From Clostridia bacterium (GTDB taxonomy: Bacteria > Bacillota > Peptococcia > DRI-13 > UBA5745): a stretch of DNA of 64,000 nucleotides. This document shows, in pieces, positions 9,198 through 18,120 of the stretch (the stretch's first letter is position 1; each line of letters begins with the position of its first letter). The stretch lies in the NCBI GenBank assembly GCA_018434325.1, contig JAHDPO010000010.1:1-64000 (forward strand). The letters run 5' to 3'. The notes beneath the pieces were generated by a model, which saw only the letters and a list, made by a program, of their open reading frames with translations, had not been told where the DNA came from and made no database searches. Both the position numbers and the translations under genes were made by a program.

Positions 9198-10294
9198 GAA
9201 TCGACAAAGGCAGCATTAGCGGTATGCAATTTATGTTTGCCATGGCCTGCTATATCCAGGCTTCCACTTTGCTGACTTCTTTCGTTGCCGCCGTTACGAC
9301 ACAGGACTCCTGGCTGGCGGCCTTATTCGGCAGCCTGGTCTGCCTGCCGCTGATCTGGCTGTTCCGCAGCTTGATGGTCATGTTTCCCAATCAGAATCTG
9401 CTGGAGATCCTTGACGAAGTATACGGCCCGGTGTTGGGCAAAATCCTGGGCGCAGCCTACTGCTGGTTTTTTATTACTCTGGCCTCCATCAATCTGACGG
9501 ACTTAGGCGACTTTACGAAGCTGACGATCATGGAAGAGACGCCCAATGTGGTGCTTTTGATCATGTGCATCCTGGTCGCCGCTATGGCTGTCCGCAAGGG
9601 GGTCAGTCTGGTGACCCGATTCAGCGATTTTTTCGTTACCGTGGCCTTCAGCATATTGGTTGTTTCCATTGTACTGGTGCTGAATCAGATCAAACCGGCA
9701 AACTTTTTGCCTATATTTGATCAGCCCCCGATCAAATATATTCAGGGCACTCATATTATTGCCACCATACCTTATGGCGAGCTGGTGGTGTTTTTAATGA
9801 TTCATCCCAATGCCAAGATGTCCCGCCGGGATACCGGGCGGTATCTGCTTTGGGCCTTTTTTCTGGGGGGATTTACTATGCTGTTTATCGTGCTGCGGGA
9901 TGTGGCGGTGCTGGGCAATACGCTGGACATGTTCACCATACCGTCGCTGGTTACGTTGAGGCTGGTCAATCTGGGTATGGCTTTAAGCCGGGTGGAGATT
10001 CTCTTTGTCATCATCCTGATCATGCTCCTGTTTTTCAAAATCATGGTTTTGTATTATATATCGGTTTTAACGGTGGCTCACTTATTAAAAATCAAGAAGT
10101 ACCGCAATCTCGTTCTGGCCCTTGGCGCCTTGATGGTTACGTACGGCCTTACGCTGTACCCTTGCCCTGTAAGGCACGCGGCCTCCGCTCAGGAAACTGT
10201 TCCCTTCATTTGGAGCCCCTTTGAAATTTTGCTGCCCCTTTTGACGTTTATTGTTGCCAAGATACGGAAGCTGCCGGTAAGAAAGGAGATGTAG
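9194..10294 (+). CDS. Spore germination permease, GerB family (B subunit)
   Basis: Polytopic B subunit of the germinant receptor, related to amino-acid permeases (APC superfamily) and in B. subtilis the site of germinant binding. The 366-residue protein has about ten hydrophobic segments spread over its full length, which is the usual size. It is coupled to the C-subunit gene by an ATGA overlap and followed 4 bp later by a 70-codon ORF. The ligand cannot be told from the sequence. Confidence 0.93.
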   Translation: MRIDKGSISGMQFMFAMACYIQASTLLTSFVAAVTTQDSWLAALFGSLVCLPLIWLFRSLMVMFPNQNLLEILDEVYGPVLGKILGAAYCWFFITLASINLTDLGDFTKLTIMEETPNVVLLIMCILVAAMAVRKGVSLVTRFSDFFVTVAFSILVVSIVLVLNQIKPANFLPIFDQPPIKYIQGTHIIATIPYGELVVFLMIHPNAKMSRRDTGRYLLWAFFLGGFTMLFIVLRDVAVLGNTLDMFTIPSLVTLRLVNLGMALSRVEILFVIILIMLLFFKIMVLYYISVLTVAHLLKIKKYRNLVLALGALMVTYGLTLYPCPVRHAASAQETVPFIWSPFEILLPLLTFIVAKIRKLPVRKEM

Positions 10295-10298
10295 TCTC

Positions 10299-10511
10299 GT
10301 GATAACCGTATTGATCTTTTTCGCGCTGATTTTGCTGATCGATCTCTATCCTATTGTCCGGCGGCGCTCCTGGCGCGGCGCCTTCGGCTTCCTGCTATTG
10401 TTTATTCCGGCTCTGACCCTGGCGATATTGCAGCAAAAAAATATCGAAGTGCCCAGCCTGATGCTGGCTTTGGGCGATTTGCTGAAATCCTGGGGCATCA
10501 GTTACCGATAA
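10299..10511 (+). CDS. Small two-helix membrane protein, candidate receptor D subunit
   Basis: A 70-residue protein with two hydrophobic segments (about 2-18 and 29-45) separated by an Arg-rich turn (RRRSWR) and a short amphipathic tail. It starts at GTG with AAGGAG 10 bp upstream and lies 4 bp after the permease gene, so it belongs to the ger operon. Small two-TM D proteins that modulate germination are known next to some Bacillus GerA-type operons; the size, topology and position match, but I did not align it. Confidence 0.7.
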   Translation: MITVLIFFALILLIDLYPIVRRRSWRGAFGFLLLFIPALTLAILQQKNIEVPSLMLALGDLLKSWGISYR

Positions 10512-10601
10512 AAGAATCGATAATTCTTCGATAACTCGCAATAACCCCTATATCCTAGGTATTTGCTAATCTATAATTGGTAATAATTCTTGATAAACTT
10601 A

Positions 10602-10630
10602 TTGGCATTTTCGTGGAAATATGCTAGAAT
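10602..10630 (+). promoter_or_regulatory. Sigma-A-type promoter
   Basis: TTGGCA (10602-10607) and TAGAAT (10625-10630) are 17 bp apart, about 70 bp ahead of the chemoreceptor start codon. Each hexamer has one mismatch to consensus. Confidence 0.6.
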
Positions 10631-10705
10631 GTTCAGGCAAGCCAAATGTTTCTATCAAGAATAGAAATATTTAGTATATTACACCTTTCTGAAAGGATGA
10701 TCTTT

Positions 10706-12559
10706 GTGACAATTCGCAAAAAAATTATCGGAGGTTTCGCTGTTATTCTGGTTATTGGCTTGATTCTTGGTATTATGGGGCTGGTTTCCACTCGGTTGCT
10801 TACCGGTATGTCCCATGAATTATATGAAATGGAAGAAACGGCTTCCGGCATTGCCACGGTGCTGAATGCTCATAATACCTGGCGCCAGGGCTTGACGGAA
10901 GCGGTATTGGAAGGCAAGGAGTTTAAAGGCTCCCTTGACCCGAATGCCTGTGCTTTGGGCCAATGGAAAAATACTCAGGCAGCCCAAAATATAACAGACC
11001 CCATTTTTCTTGATTTATTGAAGAAGATGGAGGAGCCTCATGCCTATATTCATAGTGAGGCCAGTGTCATCGTCGAATTGATAAAGTCCGGCAGGCTGGA
11101 AGCAGCCAAGCGGGACCTTGTGGATAATATTTTGCCCCGGACGGCTGAAGTAATCAGTTTATTGACGGAAATGAATAATCATTACACTTCGTTGCGGGAA
11201 GAAAAAAGTGCGGAAATTATTGCTTTCGGCAATGTGACTACCGCGATTTACTCCGGCCTGATTGTCCTGGCGGTAATTGCCTGTATCATTCTGGCTCTGA
11301 AAATTATCAAAAGCATCATGAATCCTCTCAGGAATATCACCATGGCTGCGGAGACTATTGCCACCGGCGATCTGGATGTGACCGTGGATTATGCCGTGGA
11401 TGACGAGATCGGCACCCTTGCCAAATCCTTTCAGAACCTGGTGGAAACGACAAAGAAGCAAGTGGCCGCCGCCGAGGCTTTGGCAGCAGGGAATCTGGCA
11501 GTGGAGATAGAACCCAGAAGCCAAAAAGACGTCATGAATTTTGCTTTGAAAAAAATGATCGGTAATTTAAATGATATGTTTACCGAGATCCGCAGCGCCG
11601 CTCAGCAGGTATCCATCGGCTCCAAGCAGATTGCCGACGGGGCCCAGGCCTTGGCCCAAGGCTCTACGGAGCAGGCTTCGGTTGTGGAAGAGCTCTCCGC
11701 CTCCATCAGTGAGATTGCCAATAAAACGAAGCAGAACGCCGATATTGCCAGGGAAGCGGCCAGCCTCTCCGGCTCCATTAAGGATAAGGCCGAAAAAGGC
11801 AGCTCTCAAATGGAACATATGATGGGAGCCGTCAAAGAGATAAACCAGGCCAGCGTCCAGATAGAGAAGGTGATGAAGGTTATCGACGACATTGCCTTTC
11901 AGACGAATATATTGGCGCTTAACGCCGCTGTGGAGGCGGCCAGGGCGGGAGCTGCCGGCAAAGGCTTTGCTGTGGTTGCCGATGAAGTGCGCAACCTGGC
12001 GGCCAAAAGTGCGGCGGCAGCTAAGGATACCAGCAGTCTGATTGCCAACTCCGTCAGCAAGGCCGATTTGGGCTTGCGGATTGCCACAGAAACCTCAGCC
12101 TCCCTCAACGAGATCGTCAGCGGCATCAACCGCAGCGCCGAGATCGTGGAGAAAATCGCCTATCTGTCCGACCAGCAGGCGGAGGCTACGCTGCAGGTTA
12201 ATACGGGTATTGACCAGGTAGCCCAGGTTATTCAGCAAAACAGCGCCACCGCCGAAGAGAGCGCTGCCGCCAGCGAAGAGATGAGCGGCCAGTCCAGTAT
12301 GCTGGAGGGCTTGATTTCCCGGTTCCGGCTGAAGGAATCTGACCGGAGCCCCTCCTTTGCCGGTTCGTCTTTCGGCAGCCAGGCTTTCGGCGCTCCATCT
12401 TATGGCGCTCCATCCTCCGGCGGCTCGTCTTATGCTGACCAGTCTTTTGCCGATCAATCCTTTGCAGATCAGTCTTTTGCACAGAATTGGGAGCTGCCGC
12501 CGGCGCCGAAAGAGACGTTTGGGGCCATGAGCAGCAGCAGCGGCTACGATAAGTATTGA
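10706..12559 (+). CDS. Methyl-accepting chemotaxis protein with CZB-like extracytoplasmic domain
   Basis: A 617-residue chemoreceptor. The GTG at 10706 is preferred because AAAGGA lies 8 bp upstream and the protein then begins [10 protein letters not shown] with TM1 at about 8-28. Between TM1 and TM2 (about 180-202) the pattern H56...W59, C82-x-LGQW, H112xxxH116 resembles the zinc-binding CZB domain, here outside the membrane. HAMP and the signalling domain follow, with the canonical tip near 400-440. The C-terminal 50 residues are low-complexity, rich in Ser, Gly and Ala, with three tandem ADQSF units ending in AQNWEL. No CheR-docking NWETF is present, though the tail is reminiscent. It has its own promoter. 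Confidence 0.92.
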   Translation: MTIRKKIIGGFAVILVIGLILGIMGLVSTRLLTGMSHELYEMEETASGIATVLNAHNTWRQGLTEAVLEGKEFKGSLDPNACALGQWKNTQAAQNITDPIFLDLLKKMEEPHAYIHSEASVIVELIKSGRLEAAKRDLVDNILPRTAEVISLLTEMNNHYTSLREEKSAEIIAFGNVTTAIYSGLIVLAVIACIILALKIIKSIMNPLRNITMAAETIATGDLDVTVDYAVDDEIGTLAKSFQNLVETTKKQVAAAEALAAGNLAVEIEPRSQKDVMNFALKKMIGNLNDMFTEIRSAAQQVSIGSKQIADGAQALAQGSTEQASVVEELSASISEIANKTKQNADIAREAASLSGSIKDKAEKGSSQMEHMMGAVKEINQASVQIEKVMKVIDDIAFQTNILALNAAVEAARAGAAGKGFAVVADEVRNLAAKSAAAAKDTSSLIANSVSKADLGLRIATETSASLNEIVSGINRSAEIVEKIAYLSDQQAEATLQVNTGIDQVAQVIQQNSATAEESAAASEEMSGQSSMLEGLISRFRLKESDRSPSFAGSSFGSQAFGAPSYGAPSSGGSSYADQSFADQSFADQSFAQNWELPPAPKETFGAMSSSSGYDKY

Positions 12560-12631
12560 TGTTTGCCGCATTGGCCATATTAATGTTTGAGAAAACTGCG
12601 CGTTCCCATGCGTATCCAAAGGGTGATTCCG

Positions 12632-14074
12632 ATGAAAGAGTATCTATTATTTTTTGATGGCCGCTGGCAAGAGACCACAAGCGGCAGGGTCGTTGAAAAC
12701 ATTAATCCCGCCGATGGCCAAGGCTGGGCCCGGGTACACATGGCCGGGGCCCGGGAGGCGGAGACGGCTCTGGCTTCGGCTTGGGCTTGCCGGGAAGCCT
12801 GGGCGGCTGTACTGCCGGATCGCAAAGAAGAAATCCTCTTGCAGGCCGCCGAGCTTTTGGCAGCAAACAGCGAGGAATTAACGGAGATCCTGATTACGGA
12901 AAGCGGTTCCGCCCGCTCCAAAGCCGCCGGCGAGGTCAAGGCCTCGGCCGGTGTTTTCCGGGTGGCGGCGGGGGAATGCCGGCGGCTGAATACGGAAGTT
13001 ATGCCGGCCCTTTATCCCGGCCAGGTTTCCATGACGCTGCGAAGCCCCCTGGGTGTGGTGCTGGGGATTGCCCCTTTCAACTACCCGCTGATTTTGGCTG
13101 TCAAAAAGCTGGCTTTTGCCTTAGCCGCCGGCAATACCTTTATTCTCAAGCCCTCTCCTCATACGCCGGTTATCGGCCTCAAAATCGCTGAGATACTGGA
13201 GAAGGCCGGTCTGCCTGCCGGTGTGCTGCAAGTAGTGCCTGCCGAGACGGCGGAGATTAGCAATCTCTTGGTTCGGGATCCCCGGGTGGCCATGGTCTCT
13301 TTTACGGGCAGCACGAAGGTAGGCCGGCAGATTGCCGCTGATTGCGGCAGCCTGCTTAAGCGCTGCAGCATGGAGCTGGGCGGCAAAAACCCCTTGATTC
13401 TGCTGGAGGATTTCGATCCGGCAGAGGCGGCGGCTATCGCCGGCTACGGCGCTTTTTGCCACCAGGGTCAGCTTTGTATGGCCACATCCAGGATTATTGC
13501 GGTAGGCAAAGCCTATGAAGCTATTTTGCCTCTATTAAAGGCTAAGGCCGAAAGCCTGAAAGTGGGGGACCCCCGGGATCCTCAAGTCGTAATCGGCCCT
13601 TTGATTACACCGGAGCATTGCGCCTTTATTGATGCTCAGATTCAGGATGCTCTGGCCAAAGGCGCCCGTCTGCTTACCGGCGGCAAAGCCGAAGGGCCTT
13701 ACTATGCGCCTACGGTATTAGCGGAAGTGACGCCGGCTATGGATATTTTTTATCATGAGACCTTCGGGCCGGTGACCAGCGTCATTGCTGCCGCCGACGC
13801 CGAGGAAGCTCTGGCTCTTTGCAACGACAACCTCTACGGCCTTTCCGCCGCAGTTCTCACCAACGATCTGAGCCTGGCCTGGGAGCTGGGTCAAAAGATC
13901 AAAGCCGGCATGGTGCATATCAATGATACTACGTATCTCAGCGCTACTACCGCACCCTCCGGCGGCCTGGGCTGGAGCGGTTTGGGCCGTTCCGGCGGCC
14001 ATTACAGCATGGAGGAATATACGGAGCTGAAATGGCTGACCATGCAGAGCCAGCCGCGAAAGATGCCCTTTTAA
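12632..14074 (+). CDS. NAD(P)-dependent aldehyde dehydrogenase
   Basis: Oxidises an aldehyde to the acid using NAD(P)+. The 480-residue protein matches the family length. It shows the cofactor-binding FTGSTKVGR (224-232), the general base E248 in MELGGKNP and the catalytic C282 in GQLCMATSR. The C-terminal block (APSGGLGWSGLGRSGG) resembles benzaldehyde/vanillin-type enzymes, but the substrate is not determined. The ATG at 12632 follows AAAGGGTG at a good distance; upstream TTG and ATG codons in frame lack such a site. It stands 72 bp after a chemoreceptor gene and ends in a clear terminator. Confidence 0.92.
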   Translation: MKEYLLFFDGRWQETTSGRVVENINPADGQGWARVHMAGAREAETALASAWACREAWAAVLPDRKEEILLQAAELLAANSEELTEILITESGSARSKAAGEVKASAGVFRVAAGECRRLNTEVMPALYPGQVSMTLRSPLGVVLGIAPFNYPLILAVKKLAFALAAGNTFILKPSPHTPVIGLKIAEILEKAGLPAGVLQVVPAETAEISNLLVRDPRVAMVSFTGSTKVGRQIAADCGSLLKRCSMELGGKNPLILLEDFDPAEAAAIAGYGAFCHQGQLCMATSRIIAVGKAYEAILPLLKAKAESLKVGDPRDPQVVIGPLITPEHCAFIDAQIQDALAKGARLLTGGKAEGPYYAPTVLAEVTPAMDIFYHETFGPVTSVIAAADAEEALALCNDNLYGLSAAVLTNDLSLAWELGQKIKAGMVHINDTTYLSATTAPSGGLGWSGLGRSGGHYSMEEYTELKWLTMQSQPRKMPF

Positions 14075-14103
14075 GCAAATGGTCGGGTGAAGGATACGGA
14101 CTT

Positions 14104-14146
14104 AAAAAAATGGGACAGTCGCAAATTAAGGCGACGGTCCCATTTT
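14104..14146 (+). terminator. Terminator after the aldehyde dehydrogenase gene
   Basis: AAAAATGGGAC-GTCGC pairs with GCGAC-GTCCCATTTTT with one mismatched position and an 8-nt loop. The A-rich and T-rich flanks mean it could work on both strands and could also end the convergent ABC-transporter operon. Confidence 0.85.
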
Positions 14147-14185
14147 TCTTTCAAAAATACCTTGACTTTTATTAGCAGGTTTGTA

Positions 14186-14248
14186 CAGTTGAGCCCGGCC
14201 CGCATCCAGTTGGGCCCGACCCACACTCAGTTGGGCTGGCCCACGCCC
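14186..14248. repeat. Three 21-bp tandem repeats
   Basis: Three head-to-tail 21-bp units begin CAGTTGaGCCCGG, CAGTTGGGCCCGA and CAGTTGGGCTGGC at 14186, 14207 and 14228. They fill the gap between two convergent operons. They differ by a few bases and have no evident function. Confidence 0.75.
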
Positions 14249-14281
14249 GCTTGCGCCAGCGGCGGCACCGCCCGCCGTGTT

Positions 14282-15064
14282 TTAATCCTTTAATTCCAGC
14301 AAAGTGCGAATTTGGTGCTTGATATCGGCAAAGGCGTGGGAGTCCACGTCAAGGCTTTCTTCCGGAGTAAAGGGCACCCTGACTTCCCCGACGATCTGCG
14401 CCGGCCGTTGGGAAAAGATCACCACCCGCTCCGCCAGAATCACCGCCTCCTCCACATCGTGGGTAATGAATACGGTGGTAACGGCAATATCCCTGCGCAA
14501 TTCAATCAGCAGCTTGTGCATGCTGCGGCGGGTCATGGCGTCCAGGGCGCCGAAGGGCTCGTCCAGCAGCAGCACTTCCGGCTCCAAAACCAGGATGCGG
14601 GCCAAAGCCGCCCGCTGCTGCATGCCGCCGGAAAGCTCGGCGGGATAAGCTTTTTCAAATCCCGCTAAACCCACCCGCCGGATCAAATCGGCGCAGCGCT
14701 CCTGCCGCCGGGCTTTTGGCAGGCTCACCTGCTTAAGGCCGAAGGCCACATTATCCTCCACATTCAGCCAATCAAAGAGAGTGGGGGACTGAAACAGCAC
14801 GCCGGTTTTGGGGCTGGGCTCTCCCAAAGGCTTTCCCTTGTAATAAAGCCGCCCCTGGTCAGGCTGCAAAAAACCGGCCATCAGGTGTAGCAAGGTTGTT
14901 TTGCCGCAGCCGCTGGGCCCTAATAGGGCCACGGAATCATTTTGATCAATGGCCAAAGAGATGTCCTGCAATACCGGCAGGACATTGCCATCGGCGGCGG
15001 TATAGGATTTTCGCAGATTTTCTGCCTGTATCAAATGCACTTGCTCCGAAGCTCCTTGTATCAT
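14282..15064 (-). CDS. ABC transporter ATP-binding protein (SsuB/TauB/NrtD type)
   Basis: Cytoplasmic ATPase that powers the importer encoded by the two upstream genes. The 260-residue protein has Walker A GPSGCGKTT (about 53-61), the signature LSGGMQQR, Walker B VLLLDEPFGALD and the switch histidine in FITHDVEEA. This is the nitrate/sulfonate/taurine subfamily. It is translationally coupled to the permease gene by a TGATG overlap. It is the last gene of the four-gene minus-strand operon. Confidence 0.93.
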   Translation of the reverse strand: MIQGASEQVHLIQAENLRKSYTAADGNVLPVLQDISLAIDQNDSVALLGPSGCGKTTLLHLMAGFLQPDQGRLYYKGKPLGEPSPKTGVLFQSPTLFDWLNVEDNVAFGLKQVSLPKARRQERCADLIRRVGLAGFEKAYPAELSGGMQQRAALARILVLEPEVLLLDEPFGALDAMTRRSMHKLLIELRRDIAVTTVFITHDVEEAVILAERVVIFSQRPAQIVGEVRVPFTPEESLDVDSHAFADIKHQIRTLLELKD

Positions 15065-15882
15065 CAGCTTTGCCCCGCTTTCTTGCCGCCCATGGGCGCC
15101 GCAAACCGGCAGGCCAGGAGCAGCAGACTGTCGGTGAGTTTAGCGGCAATAGCGATTACTGCAATGCAAACAATGACCATAGCGGTATTGCCCAGCATCC
15201 GGGCGTCGGTCATCACCGCTCCCAGCCCATAGTTGACGCCGGTCATTTCCCCAAGCACCAGGTAAGCCCAGGCAATGCCCAAGCCCAGGCGGAGACCGAC
15301 GGCCACCCCGGCAAATGAGGCGGGCAGGATCACCGAAGTAAACAGGGCTGTTTTTTTGGCTCCCAGCATTTGGCCGGCCAAGATAAGCTGCTGGCTGACG
15401 GAACCGGCGCTATGGACCGTATTGGTGAAAATGGGGAAAAAGGCGGCCAGGGAGATCAGAAATAAAGTATTTTTTTCGCCCACGCCAAACCAGACAATGG
15501 CTAAAGGCAGCCAGCCGATACCGGGTACAGCCCGTATCAAATGGACGAAGGGGCCGACGGTACGGTTCAGTCCCGGTCTGCGGCCACAGAGATAGCCCAG
15601 CAGCAAGCCGCTGCCGGCAGCTAAGCCAAAGCCCCGGCCCACCCGGCCCAGGCTATGCCATAAGTGTATCCACAGCGTGCCGCCGTAAGGGCCCGCTGCC
15701 CCGGGGGCAGCAAAGCGGATCAGGGACCGCAGCGTATCCAGGGGCTTAGGCAAAAGATAAGCGGGCAGCAGTCGGAAATAGGTGGCCAAAAACCAGAGCA
15801 GCAGCAGCAAGACAGGTAATAGATAAGGGAGTCCGGGGTTTTTCCCCGGCTCCCGCTGATGTTTGCGCTTATTGTTTCGCAT
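15064..15882 (-). CDS. ABC transporter permease (SsuC/TauC type)
   Basis: A membrane permease of 272 residues with six or so hydrophobic segments. The BPD_transp_1 coupling region (the EAA-like loop) lies around ILAGQMLGAKKTALFTSVILP. The N terminus is basic before TM1 at about 20-38. Its start overlaps the end of the binding-protein gene by 14 bp, and its stop overlaps the ATPase start by 1 bp, so the three subunits are coupled. Confidence 0.9.
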   Translation of the reverse strand: MRNNKRKHQREPGKNPGLPYLLPVLLLLLWFLATYFRLLPAYLLPKPLDTLRSLIRFAAPGAAGPYGGTLWIHLWHSLGRVGRGFGLAAGSGLLLGYLCGRRPGLNRTVGPFVHLIRAVPGIGWLPLAIVWFGVGEKNTLFLISLAAFFPIFTNTVHSAGSVSQQLILAGQMLGAKKTALFTSVILPASFAGVAVGLRLGLGIAWAYLVLGEMTGVNYGLGAVMTDARMLGNTAMVIVCIAVIAIAAKLTDSLLLLACRFAAPMGGKKAGQS

Positions 15883-16903
15883 TGTTCAAAAAAGAGAGAT
15901 CAAACATGGCGTCGATATCGGGAACCTCATCGATCAAACCCAAAGCCAGCATTTCCTCGGCCAGTTTGGTTGTATGGGCAATAAATTCTTCATCGATATC
16001 GTAAAACAGCTCGATATTGTTGGCGGCGGCATCTAAAACGGCAGGATCGCTGCCAAACTCGGCGGCTTTGCCCAGCCACATTTCCCGGTCGCCATTCAGG
16101 CCATGGGTGGCTGCTACGTGAGCATCCACCAAAGCCTGGACTTTTTCCGGCTGTTCTTGGGCCATTTGCTTCGTTACGATCATAGCCGCATTGATGGTGC
16201 CGACGGAATCGTCAAAGTAAGGATAGCTGAGGATCTTGCCGTAGCCCTGCAGTTGGGCAATGGTGGGGTAGGGCTCGCCGCTGCAAAAAGCGTCGATTTC
16301 GCCGCCGGCCAGAGCCGTGCCCATATCAAAGAAATCGATGCGCTTCAGGGTGACGTCCTTATCGGGATCCAGACCGTTTTGGCGCAATACGTTGAGCAGC
16401 AGGATATGGTGCATGGTGCCGGGAACATAAGCGATCCGTTTGCCTTTAAGGTCGGCGCCGCTTTCGATGCCGGAATCTGTACCGGCCACCAGGGCGGAGC
16501 ATTTGTTGCATAAACCGGCTACAATAACCACCGGCTCATCATTGGCCGCCGCCATAATGGCGCTGACGATAGTGGTGCCGCACATATCGAGACTGCCGGC
16601 CAGCAAGGCAGTTTTTTGGTCGCCGGGATTGGTGAAAGGCAGCACCTCCGCCACCAGCTTACCTTCAGAGAAGTCCTGGTAGAAATAGGGGGTAATGGTC
16701 TGGGCTGTCTTCCAGGTGCCGATGGTGACGTTTATTGGCTCAGAACTGGTTTCCGGGGCAGTTTCCGGAGCAGTAGTTTCTCCGCCCTGGGCCGGCGGAT
16801 TAGCGGCTTCTGCCGGGGGCTGAGAGCTGGAAGAGGAGCAGGCTGCCAGCGATAAGCTTAATAAGAGGCAGAGAATCATGATAATAGATAGGCTTTTTTT
16901 CAT
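15869..16903 (-). CDS. ABC transporter substrate-binding lipoprotein (SsuA/NMT1-like)
   Basis: A 344-residue lipoprotein with a signal peptide and lipobox SLAAC (Cys about 22), a Ser/Pro/Thr-rich linker, then a type II periplasmic-binding fold of the SsuA/NMT1/THI5 group (GSLDMCGTTIV, DLKGKRIAYVPGT, LAGGEIDAFCSGEPYP). Such proteins bind sulfonates, nitrate or thiamine-pyrimidine precursors; the ligand here is unknown. It lies 15 bp after the radical SAM gene in the same operon. Confidence 0.9.
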   Translation of the reverse strand: MKKSLSIIMILCLLLSLSLAACSSSSSQPPAEAANPPAQGGETTAPETAPETSSEPINVTIGTWKTAQTITPYFYQDFSEGKLVAEVLPFTNPGDQKTALLAGSLDMCGTTIVSAIMAAANDEPVVIVAGLCNKCSALVAGTDSGIESGADLKGKRIAYVPGTMHHILLLNVLRQNGLDPDKDVTLKRIDFFDMGTALAGGEIDAFCSGEPYPTIAQLQGYGKILSYPYFDDSVGTINAAMIVTKQMAQEQPEKVQALVDAHVAATHGLNGDREMWLGKAAEFGSDPAVLDAAANNIELFYDIDEEFIAHTTKLAEEMLALGLIDEVPDIDAMFDLSFLNNAKQ

Positions 16904-16918
16904 GATTTTGTCCTTTCC

Positions 16919-17920
16919 CTATATTTCCTGCTTAGTCTGGTGAACGGTATAGCCATTGCGCCGGAAAGCTTCGTTAGCCTGGCGGCAGTCAAAACCATGC
17001 CAGGCTTGATCATGCTGGCCTACGTCTCTGGGGATGGAACCGCATTCCACCACAGTTACGTTGGCGCCCCAGGCCAGAGCCAGGTCGTTGCAGGGATGGA
17101 CGCAGACATCGGGAATGGCGCGGCCGCAAACCAGGCGGCTGACAGCGATGATTTGTGCCAGCCTGCGTTCGGAAATCTGGGGAATACTGCCCAGGGGAGT
17201 GCCCGGCACCGGCACCCTGGCCATAGCGCCGGAGACGTTGGCGCCGCAGTCCAGCACCGACTGCATGATGTCGGCGATTTCTTCGTTTGTATGCTCCCGA
17301 CCCACAGGTTCCACCAAATAGACCAGATCTAAAGGAGAGGCGCCGATGGCTTTCAGGGTTGCCACCCGGTCCTCCGGCCGGAAAATAGTATCCCGGCCTT
17401 CACCCAGCCGCAAGGAGTGGTAGGCGAAGGCAGCCCCTGAGGCCGCTACCTGTCCTGCCAGGTTCTCATCCATTTCTCCCGCATTGATGCCCAGTTCGTA
17501 TTTGCCGGGGACAGCCCGGCGAATTTTTTCGATGAAGCCGCCCAGCTTGTCCAAGCTGTAGAATTGAGTAGTCCGCAAAACGATCCAACGCACGTTGCCA
17601 TTTTGGTAGTTCTGAACAATCCGGAAAATTTCCTCGTCTTCCAGCTGCTCTTTTTGGCTGATCAAGCCCCAGTCTTCGCCTAATGAACAGTACCTGCAAT
17701 TCATTGAGCAAGGGGTGGCGTCTACGCCCACAGCGCCCCATAAATAGGCATGATCACCGCAAATTTCACTGGCGGCGGCTCTGGCGGCGGCGCCTAAGTA
17801 ATCGCAGAGCTCCGATTCTTCGGGGATCGACAGCAGCGCAACTATCGTTTGATGATCCAAGGGTTTGCCGGCAAGGGCGCGGCACTTTGCATCGTCGATT
17901 ATTTTTTTCAGATCCTCCAT
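16919..17920 (-). CDS. Radical SAM enzyme, BioB/HydE/PylB-like, linked to an ABC importer
   Basis: A 333-residue protein with the radical SAM cluster motif CSMNCRYC (about 74-81), which binds a [4Fe-4S] cluster and S-adenosylmethionine. Downstream it has EPVGREHTNEE and RVPVPGTPLG, features shared with the biotin synthase/HydE/PylB group. The C-terminal third carries extra cysteines (VCGRAIPDVCVHPCND, VVECG), which may hold a second cluster or bind substrate. It does not match BioB, ThiH, HydE or PylB closely enough for a name. It is the first gene of the operon, 15 bp before the importer's binding protein, so it probably acts on the imported compound or its product. Confidence 0.8.
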   Translation of the reverse strand: MEDLKKIIDDAKCRALAGKPLDHQTIVALLSIPEESELCDYLGAAARAAASEICGDHAYLWGAVGVDATPCSMNCRYCSLGEDWGLISQKEQLEDEEIFRIVQNYQNGNVRWIVLRTTQFYSLDKLGGFIEKIRRAVPGKYELGINAGEMDENLAGQVAASGAAFAYHSLRLGEGRDTIFRPEDRVATLKAIGASPLDLVYLVEPVGREHTNEEIADIMQSVLDCGANVSGAMARVPVPGTPLGSIPQISERRLAQIIAVSRLVCGRAIPDVCVHPCNDLALAWGANVTVVECGSIPRDVGQHDQAWHGFDCRQANEAFRRNGYTVHQTKQEI

Positions 17921-18057
17921 AAATATCCCTGCTTTCCTTAGTGTGTAGCTTCCCTATAGGACTATGTCTACTATTATAGAAAGTCTCCTTGCCAAATTCT
18001 AAAAAAATATATAACCTTTTAGGTAATTTTCGGGTGTCAGTATTTTAATCCATGCAA

Positions 18058-18087
18058 AACAAAAAATACCTCAAAATGAGGTATTTG
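18058..18087 (-). terminator. Terminator after spoVT
   Basis: AAATACCTCA pairs with TGAGGTATTT across an AAA loop. Read on the minus strand it is followed by TTTTGTTTT, so it ends the spoVT transcript. Confidence 0.85.
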
Positions 18088-18120
18088 AAATGTCAAAGCT
18101 ATTATCTTCGGGCTTTTGCA

